In this document: piece by piece, positions 16,025 through 24,052 of the stretch
Position numbering within the stretch: position 1 is the first letter of the stretch
Layout of the letters: each line of letters opens with the position of its first letter
NCBI GenBank assembly: GCA_902768985.1
Contig: CACXNA010000006.1
Span: 38,531 to 102,530, forward strand
DNA: 64,000 nucleotides
Direction of reading: 5' to 3'
Source: an uncultured Bacteroidia bacterium
GTDB lineage: Bacteria > Bacteroidota > Bacteroidia > Bacteroidales > UBA932
Position numbers and translations under genes: made by a program
Notes under the pieces: model-generated
Told to the model about the DNA's origin: nothing
The model's database searches: none
What the model saw: the letters and a program-made list of their open reading frames with translations, nothing else

Positions 16025-16294
16025 ATGCTCGAAGATGTCAAGTCAAATATCGCCAAGTTGGTAGCGCTGTACGAGGCCGAGAGGCAGCGGGCGGACACAC
16101 TTGCCGGGAAGCTGGCCGCGAGCGAGGAGAAGAACCTGCAGTACAAGGAGCAGATTGCTGATTTGAACCAACAGATAGACAATCTCGAGTTGCTGCGCGC
16201 CTTCCAGGCCGCCGGCGACCCTACGGAGTCCAAGGCCCGGATAGAACGGCTGATTCACGAGATTGACAAATGCATAAAGCTGCTGGAGAACTGA
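16025..16294 (+). CDS. Small coiled-coil protein upstream of zapA (ZapB-like)
   Basis: An 89-residue, mostly helical protein with heptads throughout (AEKLAASEEKNLQYKEQ-type pattern, residues about 20-65) and no membrane segment. It ends 1 nt before zapA. In Bacteroidetes a protein of this kind commonly precedes zapA. The size and coiled coil recall ZapB, the partner that stabilises FtsZ bundles with ZapA, but sequence identity to ZapB cannot be judged by eye. A division role is inferred from position. Confidence 0.65.
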   Translation: MLEDVKSNIAKLVALYEAERQRADTLAGKLAASEEKNLQYKEQIADLNQQIDNLELLRAFQAAGDPTESKARIERLIHEIDKCIKLLEN

Positions 16295-16295
16295 T

Positions 16296-16586
16296 ATGGC
16301 CCAGGACATCACATTGAAAGTTGCGGGCAAGCCCTATCGCCTCAGTGCTGCATCTCCCGAGATGGAGCAGTTGATGCGCCTTGCGGCTGCTGACGTTTCC
16401 GAGATGGTGACCAAGTTCGACGCCCGGTTCCCGGACAGCAGTCCGGAGGACAAGCTGGTCTTCGTGGCGATCCAGGAAGCCGCCGGCAAGCTCTCCGCCC
16501 AGAAGAAAATGTCGCGCCTCGTTGCAGAGGTGGAGGAACTTCAGGGGGATGTAACGAGCTATCTGGAGGGTATAACGAAAAAGTAA
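16296..16586 (+). CDS. zapA: Cell division protein ZapA
   Basis: A 96-residue protein with the ZapA pattern: ITLKVAGKPYRLSAASPEMEQLMRLAA at the N-terminus (the beta-strand and first helix) followed by a long helix (VFVAIQEAAGKLSAQKKM) that dimerises into an antiparallel coiled coil. ZapA binds and cross-links FtsZ filaments at the division ring. It follows the coiled-coil gene by 1 nt and precedes a structured RNA and rny, an arrangement that recalls the known proximity of zapA and 6S RNA in other bacteria. Confidence 0.85.
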   Translation: MAQDITLKVAGKPYRLSAASPEMEQLMRLAAADVSEMVTKFDARFPDSSPEDKLVFVAIQEAAGKLSAQKKMSRLVAEVEELQGDVTSYLEGITKK

Positions 16587-16587
16587 T

Positions 16588-16741
16588 AGCCGTCAGGCCC
16601 ATCTTCTGAAAACAACAAGTTCTTCGGAACCGGGTCAACTCGCGCTGAGGAAGGCAAGCCCGCTGGACGGGAAGCCCGATACAGAACGGAGCCCAAAACA
16701 TAATCAGAGGCTTTCTGAAAGCTCGGCTGACGGCTTTTTTT
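16588..16741 (+). ncRNA. ssrS: Probable 6S RNA (ssrS)
   Basis: About 150 nt close on themselves: AGCCGTCAG (16588-16596) pairs perfectly with CTGACGGCT (16727-16735), directly followed by a T7 run. An apical stem CCCG/CGGG (16659-16662 with 16668-16671) and a small hairpin on the 3' strand (GCTTT, 3 nt, AAAGC, 16710-16722) fit the long rod with a 3'-side hairpin at the central bubble seen in 6S RNA, which binds housekeeping RNA polymerase. Position just after zapA supports this. I cannot compute the fold, and another trans-acting RNA is possible. Confidence 0.5.
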
Positions 16742-16745
16742 CTAT

Positions 16746-16778
16746 AACAGTATCTGCTTCGGAAGAGTAGATACTGTT
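16746..16778 (+). other. Hairpin in the rny leader
   Basis: A perfect 10-bp inverted repeat (AACAGTATCT at 16746-16755 and AGATACTGTT at 16769-16778) lies 22 nt before the rny start. It has no following T-run. It could be an RNA-stability or regulatory hairpin for rny mRNA. Confidence 0.5.
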
Positions 16779-16800
16779 TATTATATTATAGAAACTAACT

Positions 16801-18339
16801 ATGTTTTTGTACTACATCCTAGCAGCAGTTGCCGGCGCCGTCCTGGCACTTGCAATTTATATACTCGTCAGCCGCTCCGCGTCCAAGGGACGCGCGGACG
16901 CCATCATTGAGAAGGCGAAGCTGGAGGCCGAAAGCATCAAGCAGCAGAAGATCCTGCAGGCCAAGGAGAAGTTCCTCCAGCTCAAGAGCGAGCACGAGAA
17001 TTTCGTGAACAACAAGAACAACGAGCTCCGCGAGCGTGAGAACAACATCAAGTCCCGCGAGGGACAGCTCAAGCAGCAGCAGGGCGAGCTGGACCGCCGC
17101 CAGCATGATCTGGATTCCCAAAAGGGCCAGGTGAACGCCCTCAAGACCAAGCTGGACGCCAAGATGGAGGAGTGTGAGCGCGTGACCGCGCAGGTCAACA
17201 AGGAGCTGGAGAACATCGCCGGCATGTCCGCCGAGGACGCCCGCAAGATGCTTGTCGAGAACATGAAGGCCGAGGCGCGCAGCGAGGCGCAGGCCTACAT
17301 CAACGATACCATGGACGAGGCGCGCCTGAACGCCGCCAAGGAGGCGAAGCGCATCGTGATCAACACCATTCAGCGTACCGCTACGGAAACGGCCATCGAG
17401 AACGCCGTGACGACCTTCCCGATCGAGAACGACGAGGTCAAGGGCCGCATCATCGGCCGTGAGGGCCGCAACATCCGCGCGCTGGAGGCCGCCACGGGCG
17501 TGGAGATCGTCGTGGACGACACGCCCGACGCCATCCTGCTGTCCGCTTTCGACCCGGTTCGCCGCGAGGTGGCGCGCCTGGCGCTGCACCAGCTGGTGAT
17601 CGACGGCCGCATCCACCCGGCCCGTATCGAGGAGGTGGTGACGAAGGTGAGCAAGCAGCTCGAGGACGAGATCCTGGAGACGGGCAAGCGCACCTGCATC
17701 GATATGGGTATCCATGGCCTGAATCTGGAGCTGGTCAAGCTGATCGGCCGCATGAAATACCGTTCTTCTTACGGACAGAACCTGCTGCAGCACTCCCGCG
17801 AGGTGGCGAACATCTGCGCCATCATGGCTTCCGAGCTGGGTCTGAACCCGAAGGTGGCCCGCCGCGCCGGCCTGCTGCACGATATCGGTAAGGTGAGCGA
17901 CGTGGAGCCGGAGCTGCCGCACGCCCTGCTGGGTGCCAAGCTCGCGGAGCAGTACAAGGAGCGTCCCGAGATTTGCAACGCCGTGGGTGCGCACCACGAG
18001 GAGATGGAGATGACCTCTATCTACGCGCCACTGGTGCTCGTGGCCGACGCCATTTCCGGCGCCCGTCCGGGTGCCCGCCGCGAGGTGATCGAGTCTTACA
18101 TCAAGCGCCTGAAGGGCATGGAGGATCTGGCCGCGTCTTATCCGGGCGTGACGAAGTCTTACGCCATCCAGGCCGGTCGCGAGCTGCGCGTGATCGTGGG
18201 CGCCGAGGAGGTGTCCGACGAGCAGGCCGCCCGTCTGTCCACCGACATCGCCCAGCGTATCCAGGATGAGATGACCTATCCCGGCCAGGTGAAGATCACC
18301 GTCATCCGTGAGACGCGTTCCGTCGCTATCGCGAAATAA
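16801..18339 (+). CDS. rny: Ribonuclease Y
   Basis: A 512-residue endoribonuclease of the membrane-bound RNase Y family, which starts mRNA decay. The N-terminal helix ([20 protein letters not shown]) anchors it. Residues about 30-165 are a coiled coil. A KH domain follows ([21 protein letters not shown], about 215-235). The HD domain carries [14 protein letters not shown] and [12 protein letters not shown] (His-Asp near residue 360), and AHHEEMEM. All key residues are present and length is standard. It begins after the 6S-like RNA and hairpin and is followed by dsbD 12 nt later, so the two may be co-transcribed. Confidence 0.95.
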   Translation: MFLYYILAAVAGAVLALAIYILVSRSASKGRADAIIEKAKLEAESIKQQKILQAKEKFLQLKSEHENFVNNKNNELRERENNIKSREGQLKQQQGELDRRQHDLDSQKGQVNALKTKLDAKMEECERVTAQVNKELENIAGMSAEDARKMLVENMKAEARSEAQAYINDTMDEARLNAAKEAKRIVINTIQRTATETAIENAVTTFPIENDEVKGRIIGREGRNIRALEAATGVEIVVDDTPDAILLSAFDPVRREVARLALHQLVIDGRIHPARIEEVVTKVSKQLEDEILETGKRTCIDMGIHGLNLELVKLIGRMKYRSSYGQNLLQHSREVANICAIMASELGLNPKVARRAGLLHDIGKVSDVEPELPHALLGAKLAEQYKERPEICNAVGAHHEEMEMTSIYAPLVLVADAISGARPGARREVIESYIKRLKGMEDLAASYPGVTKSYAIQAGRELRVIVGAEEVSDEQAARLSTDIAQRIQDEMTYPGQVKITVIRETRSVAIAK

Positions 18340-18351
18340 TACCGTTGCCCC

Positions 18352-20205
18352 ATGTCCCGCCTGCTCTTGCTGATCACCCTGCTGCTGCAGCTGACGCCGC
18401 AGATTCACTGGAAGTCCGAGGTCAAGGAGACCGCGGACGGTCAGCAGATTGTCCTGACGGGCGATCTGGACGAGGGGATCGACCACGTGACCGGCACGGT
18501 CACGTATATGCCCTGCGCCGGCGAGGCCTGCTACATGCCCGTCGACTGGGACTTCGAGGCCTTTGTCGAAGCTACCACCGTTGCGCCGGAGTTGGCGGAT
18601 CAGGGTAGTGCCTCCGGAGACCGTAGCCACCCTCGGCTTCGTAAGAGGGAGGGGCCCGCTGCCGAAGGCAGTGGGAAGGGTCCTGCGCAGCAGGACGTCT
18701 CAGGAGGCACTACCCTGTCCGCAACGGAGGCGCAATCGAATCTGTGGGCATTGATCCTGGAGGCGATTTTGTGGGGATTTGCGATGCTGCTGACGCCGTG
18801 CGTGTTCCCGATGGTGCCGATGACGGTCTCCTTCTTCATGAAGGGCAGCGAAAATGCCCGCCAGGGCCGCCTGAAAGCCTTCTTCTACGGCCTCTTTATC
18901 GTGCTGCTGTATACGGTGCCGATTAGCGCCATTATTGGCGCGACTTGGCTCGTGGGCGGCAGCGGCGTCACGGCCGACATCTTCAACTGGCTCTCGACCC
19001 ACTGGCTGCCGAATATCCTCTTCTTCCTGGTCTTCATGGCCTTCGCCGCCAGCTTCTTCGGCGCGTTCGAGATTACGCTGCCGTCGAAGTGGACGAACGA
19101 TGCCGACAAGAACAGCGACCGCAAGGGCCTGGGCGGCATCTTCTTCCTCGCCCTGACGCTCGTGCTCGTCAGCTTCAGTTGCACGGGCCCCATCGTCGGC
19201 ACGGTCTTGATCAAGAGCACGCAGGGAGAGTTCTGGACCCCGATGGTCACGATGCTGGCCTTCAGCGTCGCCTTCGCGCTGCCGTTTACGGTGCTCGCGC
19301 TCTTCCCTTCGCTGCTGAAAAAGCTCCCCAAGAGCGGTGGCTGGCTCAATTCCGTCAAGGTGGTCCTCGGCTTCATCGAGATCGCTCTCGGCTTGAAGTT
19401 CCTCAGCACCGCCGACCAGACCTACCACTGGCACCTGCTGGACCGCGAGGTCTACCTGGCCATCTGGATCGCCGTCTTTACGCTGCTGGGGCTGTATCTC
19501 ATCGGCAAGATCCGCTTCAAGCACGACACGCCGCTGGAGTACCTCAGCGTGCCGCGCCTGACGCTCGCCATCGCCGTGTTCGCCTTCGTGGTGTACCTGC
19601 TGCCCGGCATGTGGGGCGCGCCGCTCAAGGCGCTCTCCGGCTACATGCCGCCGATGGAGACGCAGGACTTCGTTCTGTCAGAGATTCCGGGTCAAGCCCG
19701 GAATGACTATAATGGTGCCCGGAATGACTATAATGGTGCCCGGAATGACGACGCGGCGCTGACGGGCGCAGCGGGGACGATCACCGTCGCCCACGGGCTG
19801 CAGGCGTATGACAACCTGCCCGACGGGCTGGCCGCGGCGAAGGCCACCGGCAAGCCGGTCTTTCTCGATTTCACGGGCTACGGCTGCGTGAACTGCCGGG
19901 AGATGGAGGCGCGCGTGTGGTCGGATCCGGAGGTGCTGCGCCGCCTGCGCGACGACTTCATCATCGTGGCGCTGCACGTCGATGACAAGACGAAACTCCC
20001 GGAATCTGAATGGGTTCTCAACGATAAGGGCAAGCCCCTCAAGGACGTCGGCCGGGTCAATTCCTACATCGCTTTGCACGACTTCGGCGTCAACGCCCAG
20101 CCCAACTACTTCCTGTTGGACGAAAACGGGAACCGGCTCGCCGGTCCCCGTCCTTACAACCTTGATATCCAATGTTTTATCGATTTCTTAGATACTGCTT
20201 TGTAG
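18352..20205 (+). CDS. dsbD: Thiol:disulfide interchange protein DsbD, with in-frame repeat insertions
   Basis: A 617-residue inner-membrane protein that passes electrons from cytoplasmic thioredoxin to periplasmic partners. N-terminal signal, then a short periplasmic part with the paired cysteines YMPCAGEACYMP (about residues 57-66). The membrane part has eight or so segments and the two redox cysteines, one in LLTPCVFPMVPM and one in SFSCTGPIVGT. The C-terminal thioredoxin-like domain has GYGCVNCREME (about 510). Two DNA elements are inserted without breaking the frame: a hairpin-rich element at 18595-18722 and a REP-like palindrome plus 21-nt tandem repeat at 19684-19749. Both fall in linkers between domains. 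Confidence 0.88.
   Translation: MSRLLLLITLLLQLTPQIHWKSEVKETADGQQIVLTGDLDEGIDHVTGTVTYMPCAGEACYMPVDWDFEAFVEATTVAPELADQGSASGDRSHPRLRKREGPAAEGSGKGPAQQDVSGGTTLSATEAQSNLWALILEAILWGFAMLLTPCVFPMVPMTVSFFMKGSENARQGRLKAFFYGLFIVLLYTVPISAIIGATWLVGGSGVTADIFNWLSTHWLPNILFFLVFMAFAASFFGAFEITLPSKWTNDADKNSDRKGLGGIFFLALTLVLVSFSCTGPIVGTVLIKSTQGEFWTPMVTMLAFSVAFALPFTVLALFPSLLKKLPKSGGWLNSVKVVLGFIEIALGLKFLSTADQTYHWHLLDREVYLAIWIAVFTLLGLYLIGKIRFKHDTPLEYLSVPRLTLAIAVFAFVVYLLPGMWGAPLKALSGYMPPMETQDFVLSEIPGQARNDYNGARNDYNGARNDDAALTGAAGTITVAHGLQAYDNLPDGLAAAKATGKPVFLDFTGYGCVNCREMEARVWSDPEVLRRLRDDFIIVALHVDDKTKLPESEWVLNDKGKPLKDVGRVNSYIALHDFGVNAQPNYFLLDENGNRLAGPRPYNLDIQCFIDFLDTAL
18595..18722. repeat. Hairpin-rich element (about 117 nt) in frame inside dsbD
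   Basis: Perfect 15-nt terminal inverted repeats (CAGGGTAGTGCCTCC at 18601-18615; complement at 18703-18717) extend to GCGGA/TCCGC at the edges. Inside are several nested hairpins: GAGAC/GTCTC (18617-18621 with 18697-18701), CTGCC-GAA-GGCAG, and GTCCTGC/GCAGGAC (18680-18696). The 117 nt between the outer repeats are a multiple of three, add 39 residues (about GSASGDRSHPRLRKREG onward) and keep the frame. MITE-like or REP-derived. Confidence 0.8.
19684..19749 (+). repeat. Type A palindrome plus 21-nt tandem repeat inside dsbD
   Basis: ATTCCGGG, 5 nt, CCCGGAAT at 19684-19704 is followed by a 21-nt repeat (starting at about 19696 and 19717, third partial copy at 19738). It is translated in frame as PGQARNDYNGARNDYNGARNDD. 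It lies in the linker between the last membrane segment and the thioredoxin-like domain. Confidence 0.88.
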
Positions 20206-20207
20206 AG

Positions 20208-20229
20208 ATTCGCCGGTCAAGCCGGCGAA
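20208..20229. repeat. Type B REP-like palindrome after dsbD
   Basis: ATTCGCCGG, 4 nt, CCGGCGAA lies between dsbD and the convergent purine nucleoside phosphorylase gene. It may serve as a bidirectional end hairpin. Confidence 0.8.
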
Positions 20230-20236
20230 AGACGTA

Positions 20237-21064
20237 TCAGAGCGAAGCAATCATTTTGTTGAAGAGGTCGGACATCTTCATGGCCGCGGCGTCAGCCTGC
20301 TTGACGACATCGTCGCCGTCGTTCAGGTTCTTCGGCTGATTGTCGAAATTGGCGCAGTTCGTCACCACGCTCATGCCGAAGACGCGCAGCCCGCAGTGGC
20401 GGGCGACGATCACCTCCGGGATGGTGGACATGCCGAGCAGGTCGGCGCCGATGGTGCGGTAGAAGCGCACCTCGGCGGGCGTCTCGTAGGTCGGCCCCGT
20501 GCTGCCGAAATACACGCCCTTGCGGGGCTCGAAGCCCAGCTCGGCCGCGCATTTCTGCGCCAGCGCCTGCAGCTCCAGGTCGTACGCGCAGGTCATGTCC
20601 GGGAAGCGCGGGCCCATCTCGTCGAGATTCGGCCCGATCAGCGGGTTGGGGAACATGCTGATGTGGTCGCGGATGACGACCAGGTCGCCCACGCGGAAGT
20701 CCGGATTTGCCGCGCCGGCGGCGTTGGACACGAAGAGGAACTTCACGCCGAGGACGGCCATCGTGCGCACGCCGATGGTCACGAGGTCCATCGGATACCC
20801 TTCATAATAGTGGAAGCGGCCCTGCATGGCCATGACGGTCTTCCCGCCCAGGCGGCCGATGATGAAATTGCCTTTGTGACCCACCGCGGTCGAAATCGGG
20901 AAGCCCGGGATGTCGCGGTAGGGGATCACGACCGGCTGCTCGATGCGGTCGGCCAGGCGGCCGAGGCCGCTGCCGAGCACGATGCCCACGAGCGGGGCGT
21001 AGCCGCCGGTCTGCTGGCGGATATAGTCGGCTGCAACTTGGTATGTGCGGATTCTACTGTCCAT
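20237..21064 (-). CDS. punA: Purine nucleoside phosphorylase (trimeric type)
   Basis: A 275-residue enzyme that splits inosine or guanosine with phosphate to give free base and ribose-1-phosphate. Motifs: phosphate-binding LVGIVLGSGLGRLAD, AVGHKGNFIIGRLGG, MQGRFHYYEGYPM, SNAAGAANP, and the base-binding EVIVARHCGLRVFGMSVVTN with TNCAN following. It is the trimeric PunA/DeoD-II class, not the hexameric one. Together with the amidohydrolase (21-nt gap) and PUR-like gene it forms one minus-strand operon, which suggests nucleoside salvage. The symbol is by family. Confidence 0.92.
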   Translation of the reverse strand: MDSRIRTYQVAADYIRQQTGGYAPLVGIVLGSGLGRLADRIEQPVVIPYRDIPGFPISTAVGHKGNFIIGRLGGKTVMAMQGRFHYYEGYPMDLVTIGVRTMAVLGVKFLFVSNAAGAANPDFRVGDLVVIRDHISMFPNPLIGPNLDEMGPRFPDMTCAYDLELQALAQKCAAELGFEPRKGVYFGSTGPTYETPAEVRFYRTIGADLLGMSTIPEVIVARHCGLRVFGMSVVTNCANFDNQPKNLNDGDDVVKQADAAAMKMSDLFNKMIASL

Positions 21065-21085
21065 AGTATTCTCTGTTTTAGTGTT

Positions 21086-22360
21086 TTACGAAATCTTGGC
21101 GAGGACCTTGCGGGCCTCGGTGAGGATCTCCCGCTCGCCCGGAATCTCGCGGTGGCGCATCAGGAACTTGCCGTCGCAGATGACGGAGTCGATGCAGTCG
21201 GAATGGGCCGAATAGACCAGGTTCGCGAGGAACGGGCCGGGGGAGAGGAAGAAAGTGTTGTCGGTGTCCACGAGCGCGAGGTCGGCCGCGGCGCCTTCCT
21301 CGATGCGCCCGGCGTCGAGCCGCAGGGCCCGCGCGCCGTTGCGCGTGGCCATGTCCAGCAGCTCCGGCAGCGGCAGGGCCGAGGGGTCCTCCCGCCAGGC
21401 CTTCTGGAAGATGGCGGCGTTCTTCATGGCCTCGAGCAGGTCGAGGTTGTTGGACGACGCGCAACCGTCCGTGCCCAGGCAGAGGTTGATCCCGGCGTCG
21501 CGCATCTCGTTGTAGAGGAAGCGGTAGCCGGAGGAGAGCTTGGTGTTCGAGTTGATGTTGTGGATGCAATGCACGCCGTGGGCGGCGAGCAGCTCGATGT
21601 CGTGCGGCGAGAGCCAGAGCGTGTGGGCCGCCAGCAGGCGGGGGGAGAGCACGCCCAGGCGGTCGAGGTACTCGACGGGCGTGAGGCCGCCGTGCGCCGC
21701 CTTGCAGTTTTCGACTTCCCCGCGCGTCTCGCAGAGGTGGATGTGCAGGGGGACGTCGTATTTCTTCGAAAGTTCGTTGGTCCAGACGATCATCTCCTCG
21801 CTGACGGAGTAGATGGCGTGGAAGGCGAGTTCGTAGATGTGCCCGGGGTCGCCGGCGTGCAGGAAGGCCTCGCTCTTGGCGACGCACTGCTCCTTCTGGC
21901 GCTCCGACTCGCCGCGGTTGCCCTTGTCCATGACGTCGTAGCCCGTGGCGATGCGCATGCCCATCTCGCGGGCGGCCTTGACGGAGGAGTCGAAGAACCA
22001 GTACTGGTCGTTGAAGGTCGTCGTGCCGGTGCGGATCATCTCCAGGCAGGAGACCTTCGTCGCCCAGTACACGAAATCGTGGTCCAGGTGCTCCTCGACC
22101 TTCCAGATCTTGTCCAGCCAGGCGGGGAAGAGCATATCCTCGCCGATGCCGCGCATCAGCGACATCGGGGAGTGCGTGTGCATGTTGATCAGGCCCGGAA
22201 TGGCCACCATGCCCGAACAGTCCATGATGTCCAGGTCGCCGGCCATCTCCCAGTCGGCACACGAGCCGACTGGCCCGATCTTTCGGATCCGGCCCTGCCC
22301 GATCAGGATGTCCTTGCGTTCATCCCCGAGGGTGACGTCCCTGAGGAGGATGGAAGCCAT
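21086..22360 (-). CDS. Amidohydrolase, MTA/SAH deaminase family
   Basis: A 424-residue metal-dependent deaminase. Metal ligands are visible: GLINMHTHSPMSLMRG (HxH), HIHLCETRGEVEN, AHTLWLSPHDIELL, and LGTDGCASSNNLDLLEAM with the catalytic Asp. Such enzymes remove the amino group of methylthioadenosine, S-adenosylhomocysteine or related nucleosides. ATG 22360 is chosen because homologues start close to the metal domain; the longer frame (to 22477) overlaps the neighbour. It begins 4 nt after the PUR-like gene and precedes a nucleoside phosphorylase, consistent with purine salvage. Exact substrate is open. Confidence 0.85.
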   Translation of the reverse strand: MASILLRDVTLGDERKDILIGQGRIRKIGPVGSCADWEMAGDLDIMDCSGMVAIPGLINMHTHSPMSLMRGIGEDMLFPAWLDKIWKVEEHLDHDFVYWATKVSCLEMIRTGTTTFNDQYWFFDSSVKAAREMGMRIATGYDVMDKGNRGESERQKEQCVAKSEAFLHAGDPGHIYELAFHAIYSVSEEMIVWTNELSKKYDVPLHIHLCETRGEVENCKAAHGGLTPVEYLDRLGVLSPRLLAAHTLWLSPHDIELLAAHGVHCIHNINSNTKLSSGYRFLYNEMRDAGINLCLGTDGCASSNNLDLLEAMKNAAIFQKAWREDPSALPLPELLDMATRNGARALRLDAGRIEEGAAADLALVDTDNTFFLSPGPFLANLVYSAHSDCIDSVICDGKFLMRHREIPGEREILTEARKVLAKIS

Positions 22361-22364
22361 CAGA

Positions 22365-22706
22365 TTAAAGGTTTTCGAAATCCGCTTCTCCGAAGCCTTC
22401 GGCGGTCCGCTGGGGGATCTCGCCGTGGAAGCAGTTGTCGCGGATGTAGGCCACGACCTCTTCCAGGCCTTCGGCAAATTTCTCGAAATCTTCCTTATAG
22501 AGGAATATCTTGTGCTTGTCGTAGTTGAAACTGCCGTCCGGATTGGTGCGGCGTTTGCTCTCGGTTATCGTCAGGTAGAAATCCTTCCGGCCCTTGGTGG
22601 CCTTGACATCGAAGAAATAGGTCCGCTTCCCGGCCCGAACGGGCTTGGAGTACACATCTTCTGCATCTCGGCTGTCGTAGCGCGAATCGTAATCGTCTCT
22701 GTACAT
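22365..22706 (-). CDS. PUR-alpha-like nucleic-acid-binding protein (DUF3276)
   Basis: A 113-residue protein with the PUR repeat pattern: RTYFFDVKATKGRKDFYLTITESKR then HKIFLYKEDFEKFAEGL, typical of the Bacteroidetes DUF3276 family, related to the Borrelia PUR-alpha protein. Such proteins bind single-stranded DNA or RNA. The N-terminus is rich in Asp, Tyr, Arg and Ser (RDDYDSRYDSRDAEDVY), probably disordered. It is the first gene of a minus-strand operon; the -7 box CAAAAATA (TATTTTTG on the minus strand) is at 22734-22741. Confidence 0.85.
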   Translation of the reverse strand: MYRDDYDSRYDSRDAEDVYSKPVRAGKRTYFFDVKATKGRKDFYLTITESKRRTNPDGSFNYDKHKIFLYKEDFEKFAEGLEEVVAYIRDNCFHGEIPQRTAEGFGEADFENL

Positions 22707-22733
22707 AGCGTTATTTTGGTTGATATCTTCTTA

Positions 22734-22771
22734 CAAAAATAGGATTTTTTATCGATTACTTGTTATCTTTG
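22734..22771. promoter_or_regulatory. Divergent promoter region, PUR operon and nusB operon
   Basis: Minus-strand -7 TATTTTTG at 22734-22741; plus-strand -7 TATCTTTG at 22764-22771. The latter ends 21 nt before the nusB ATG at 22793. Confidence 0.6.
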
Positions 22772-22792
22772 CAGATAAATTTGTTTGAAAGT

Positions 22793-23713
22793 ATGCTCAA
22801 CCGAAGAATTCTCCGTATCAAGGCCTTCAAGACCATTTACTGCTACGCAGAAAACCACGGTATGACTCTCAAGGAAGCAGAGTCCCTTCTGGACCTTTCA
22901 TGTGAGTCCACGCGGGACTTGTACCTGTTCCTGCTCGCCCTCACGGGCCCGCTGACCGAAGAGGCCCGCGCCCGCATCGAGGCGGCCCGTGCCAAGTTCA
23001 ACCCCACGGAAGAGGAGCTGCATCCCAACCTCAAGTTCGTCAATAACAAAATCGCGCCCCTGTTGGCGCAGGATCCCGATTTCAGCAAGCTCGTGTCCCG
23101 CAAGAAATTCGCCTGGGACCAGTACGACGTGCTGCTGCGCCACCTCTATGAGCGCATCCGCAGCCGCAAGTATTTCCAGGAGTACCTGGAGAGCGGCGAG
23201 GACTCGCTGGAGGAGGACGCGCGCCTGTGGTGCAAGATCTACGAGCGCGAGCTGGAGGACAGCACCGAGTTGTCCGCCATCCTCGAGGATCTGTCCATCC
23301 ACTGGAACGACGACCTGGGCTATGCCCTGGGCTGGTGCATCCGCTCCATGCGCGAACTGGGACAGGGCGGGGTGTGGCGGCTGCCGCCCCTCTACCAGAG
23401 CGAACTGCCCGGCGGGGAGGCCCTTGAGAGCGACAAGAAGTTCGTGGTGAACCTGCTGCGTACCGCTTATGCCCATTATGATGATTTCTGCGCGCAGGTG
23501 GCGGCGCTCACGCCCGGCTGGAACCGCGACCGGCTCTGCACCACCGACCTCTGCCTGATCGCCTGCGGCATGGCCGAGGCGAAGATGGCCCCGGCGGTCT
23601 CGCCGCGCATCATCATCAACGAGTATGTCGAAATTTCGAAGTATTACAGCACGCCCGAGAGCAGCGCTTTCGTGAACGGCCTGCTGGATAAATTGATTAA
23701 CCAACACGAATAG
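22793..23713 (+). CDS. nusB: Transcription antitermination protein NusB
   Basis: A 306-residue NusB with the long N-terminal half usual in Bacteroidetes. The start MLNRRILRIKAFKTIYCY recalls the RNA-binding Arg helix of NusB. The helical C-terminal core (about residues 205-300: DKKFVVNLLRTAYAHYDDF, TTDLCLIACGMAE, RIIINEYVEISKYYSTPESSAFVNGLLDKL) carries the family signature. NusB binds boxA in rRNA leaders with NusE. It is followed by yajC 3 nt later, an arrangement common in this phylum. The in-frame codon at 22760 lies inside the promoter box, so it is not the start. Confidence 0.9.
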   Translation: MLNRRILRIKAFKTIYCYAENHGMTLKEAESLLDLSCESTRDLYLFLLALTGPLTEEARARIEAARAKFNPTEEELHPNLKFVNNKIAPLLAQDPDFSKLVSRKKFAWDQYDVLLRHLYERIRSRKYFQEYLESGEDSLEEDARLWCKIYERELEDSTELSAILEDLSIHWNDDLGYALGWCIRSMRELGQGGVWRLPPLYQSELPGGEALESDKKFVVNLLRTAYAHYDDFCAQVAALTPGWNRDRLCTTDLCLIACGMAEAKMAPAVSPRIIINEYVEISKYYSTPESSAFVNGLLDKLINQHE

Positions 23714-23716
23714 AAT

Positions 23717-24049
23717 ATGAATATGATGCTTTTACAGGCAGCTCCCGCTGCCGGACAGGGTGGCAGCAGCTGGAGCTTCCTCCTGATGCTCGCCCTGATG
23801 TTCCTGGTGATGTGGCTCTTCATGATCCGTCCCCAGCGTCAGCAGCAGAAGAAACTCGAGGAGATGCGCAACGCCCTCAAGAAGGGTGACAAGGTCATCA
23901 CCGCCGGCGGTATCTACGGTACCATCGCCGACGTGGACGAGCGCACCGTGCTCGTGAAGGTGGACGGTGAGGTGAAGATCCGCGTGGACAAGAGCTCCAT
24001 CAACAAGGACACCACCGCCGAGGCCCCTGCCCAGAGCGACAAGAAATAA
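23717..24049 (+). CDS. yajC: Preprotein translocase subunit YajC
   Basis: A 110-residue single-span membrane protein. One hydrophobic segment (WSFLLMLALMFLVMWLFMI) is followed by RPQRQQQKKLEEMRNALKKGDKV and GGIYGTIADVDERTVLV, the YajC signature. It is an accessory of the SecDF-YajC complex. Several Met codons (23717, 23723, 23726) can start it. It is part of the nusB-yajC-YbbR-coaE block. Confidence 0.92.
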   Translation: MNMMLLQAAPAAGQGGSSWSFLLMLALMFLVMWLFMIRPQRQQQKKLEEMRNALKKGDKVITAGGIYGTIADVDERTVLVKVDGEVKIRVDKSSINKDTTAEAPAQSDKK

Positions 24050-24052
24050 GGC

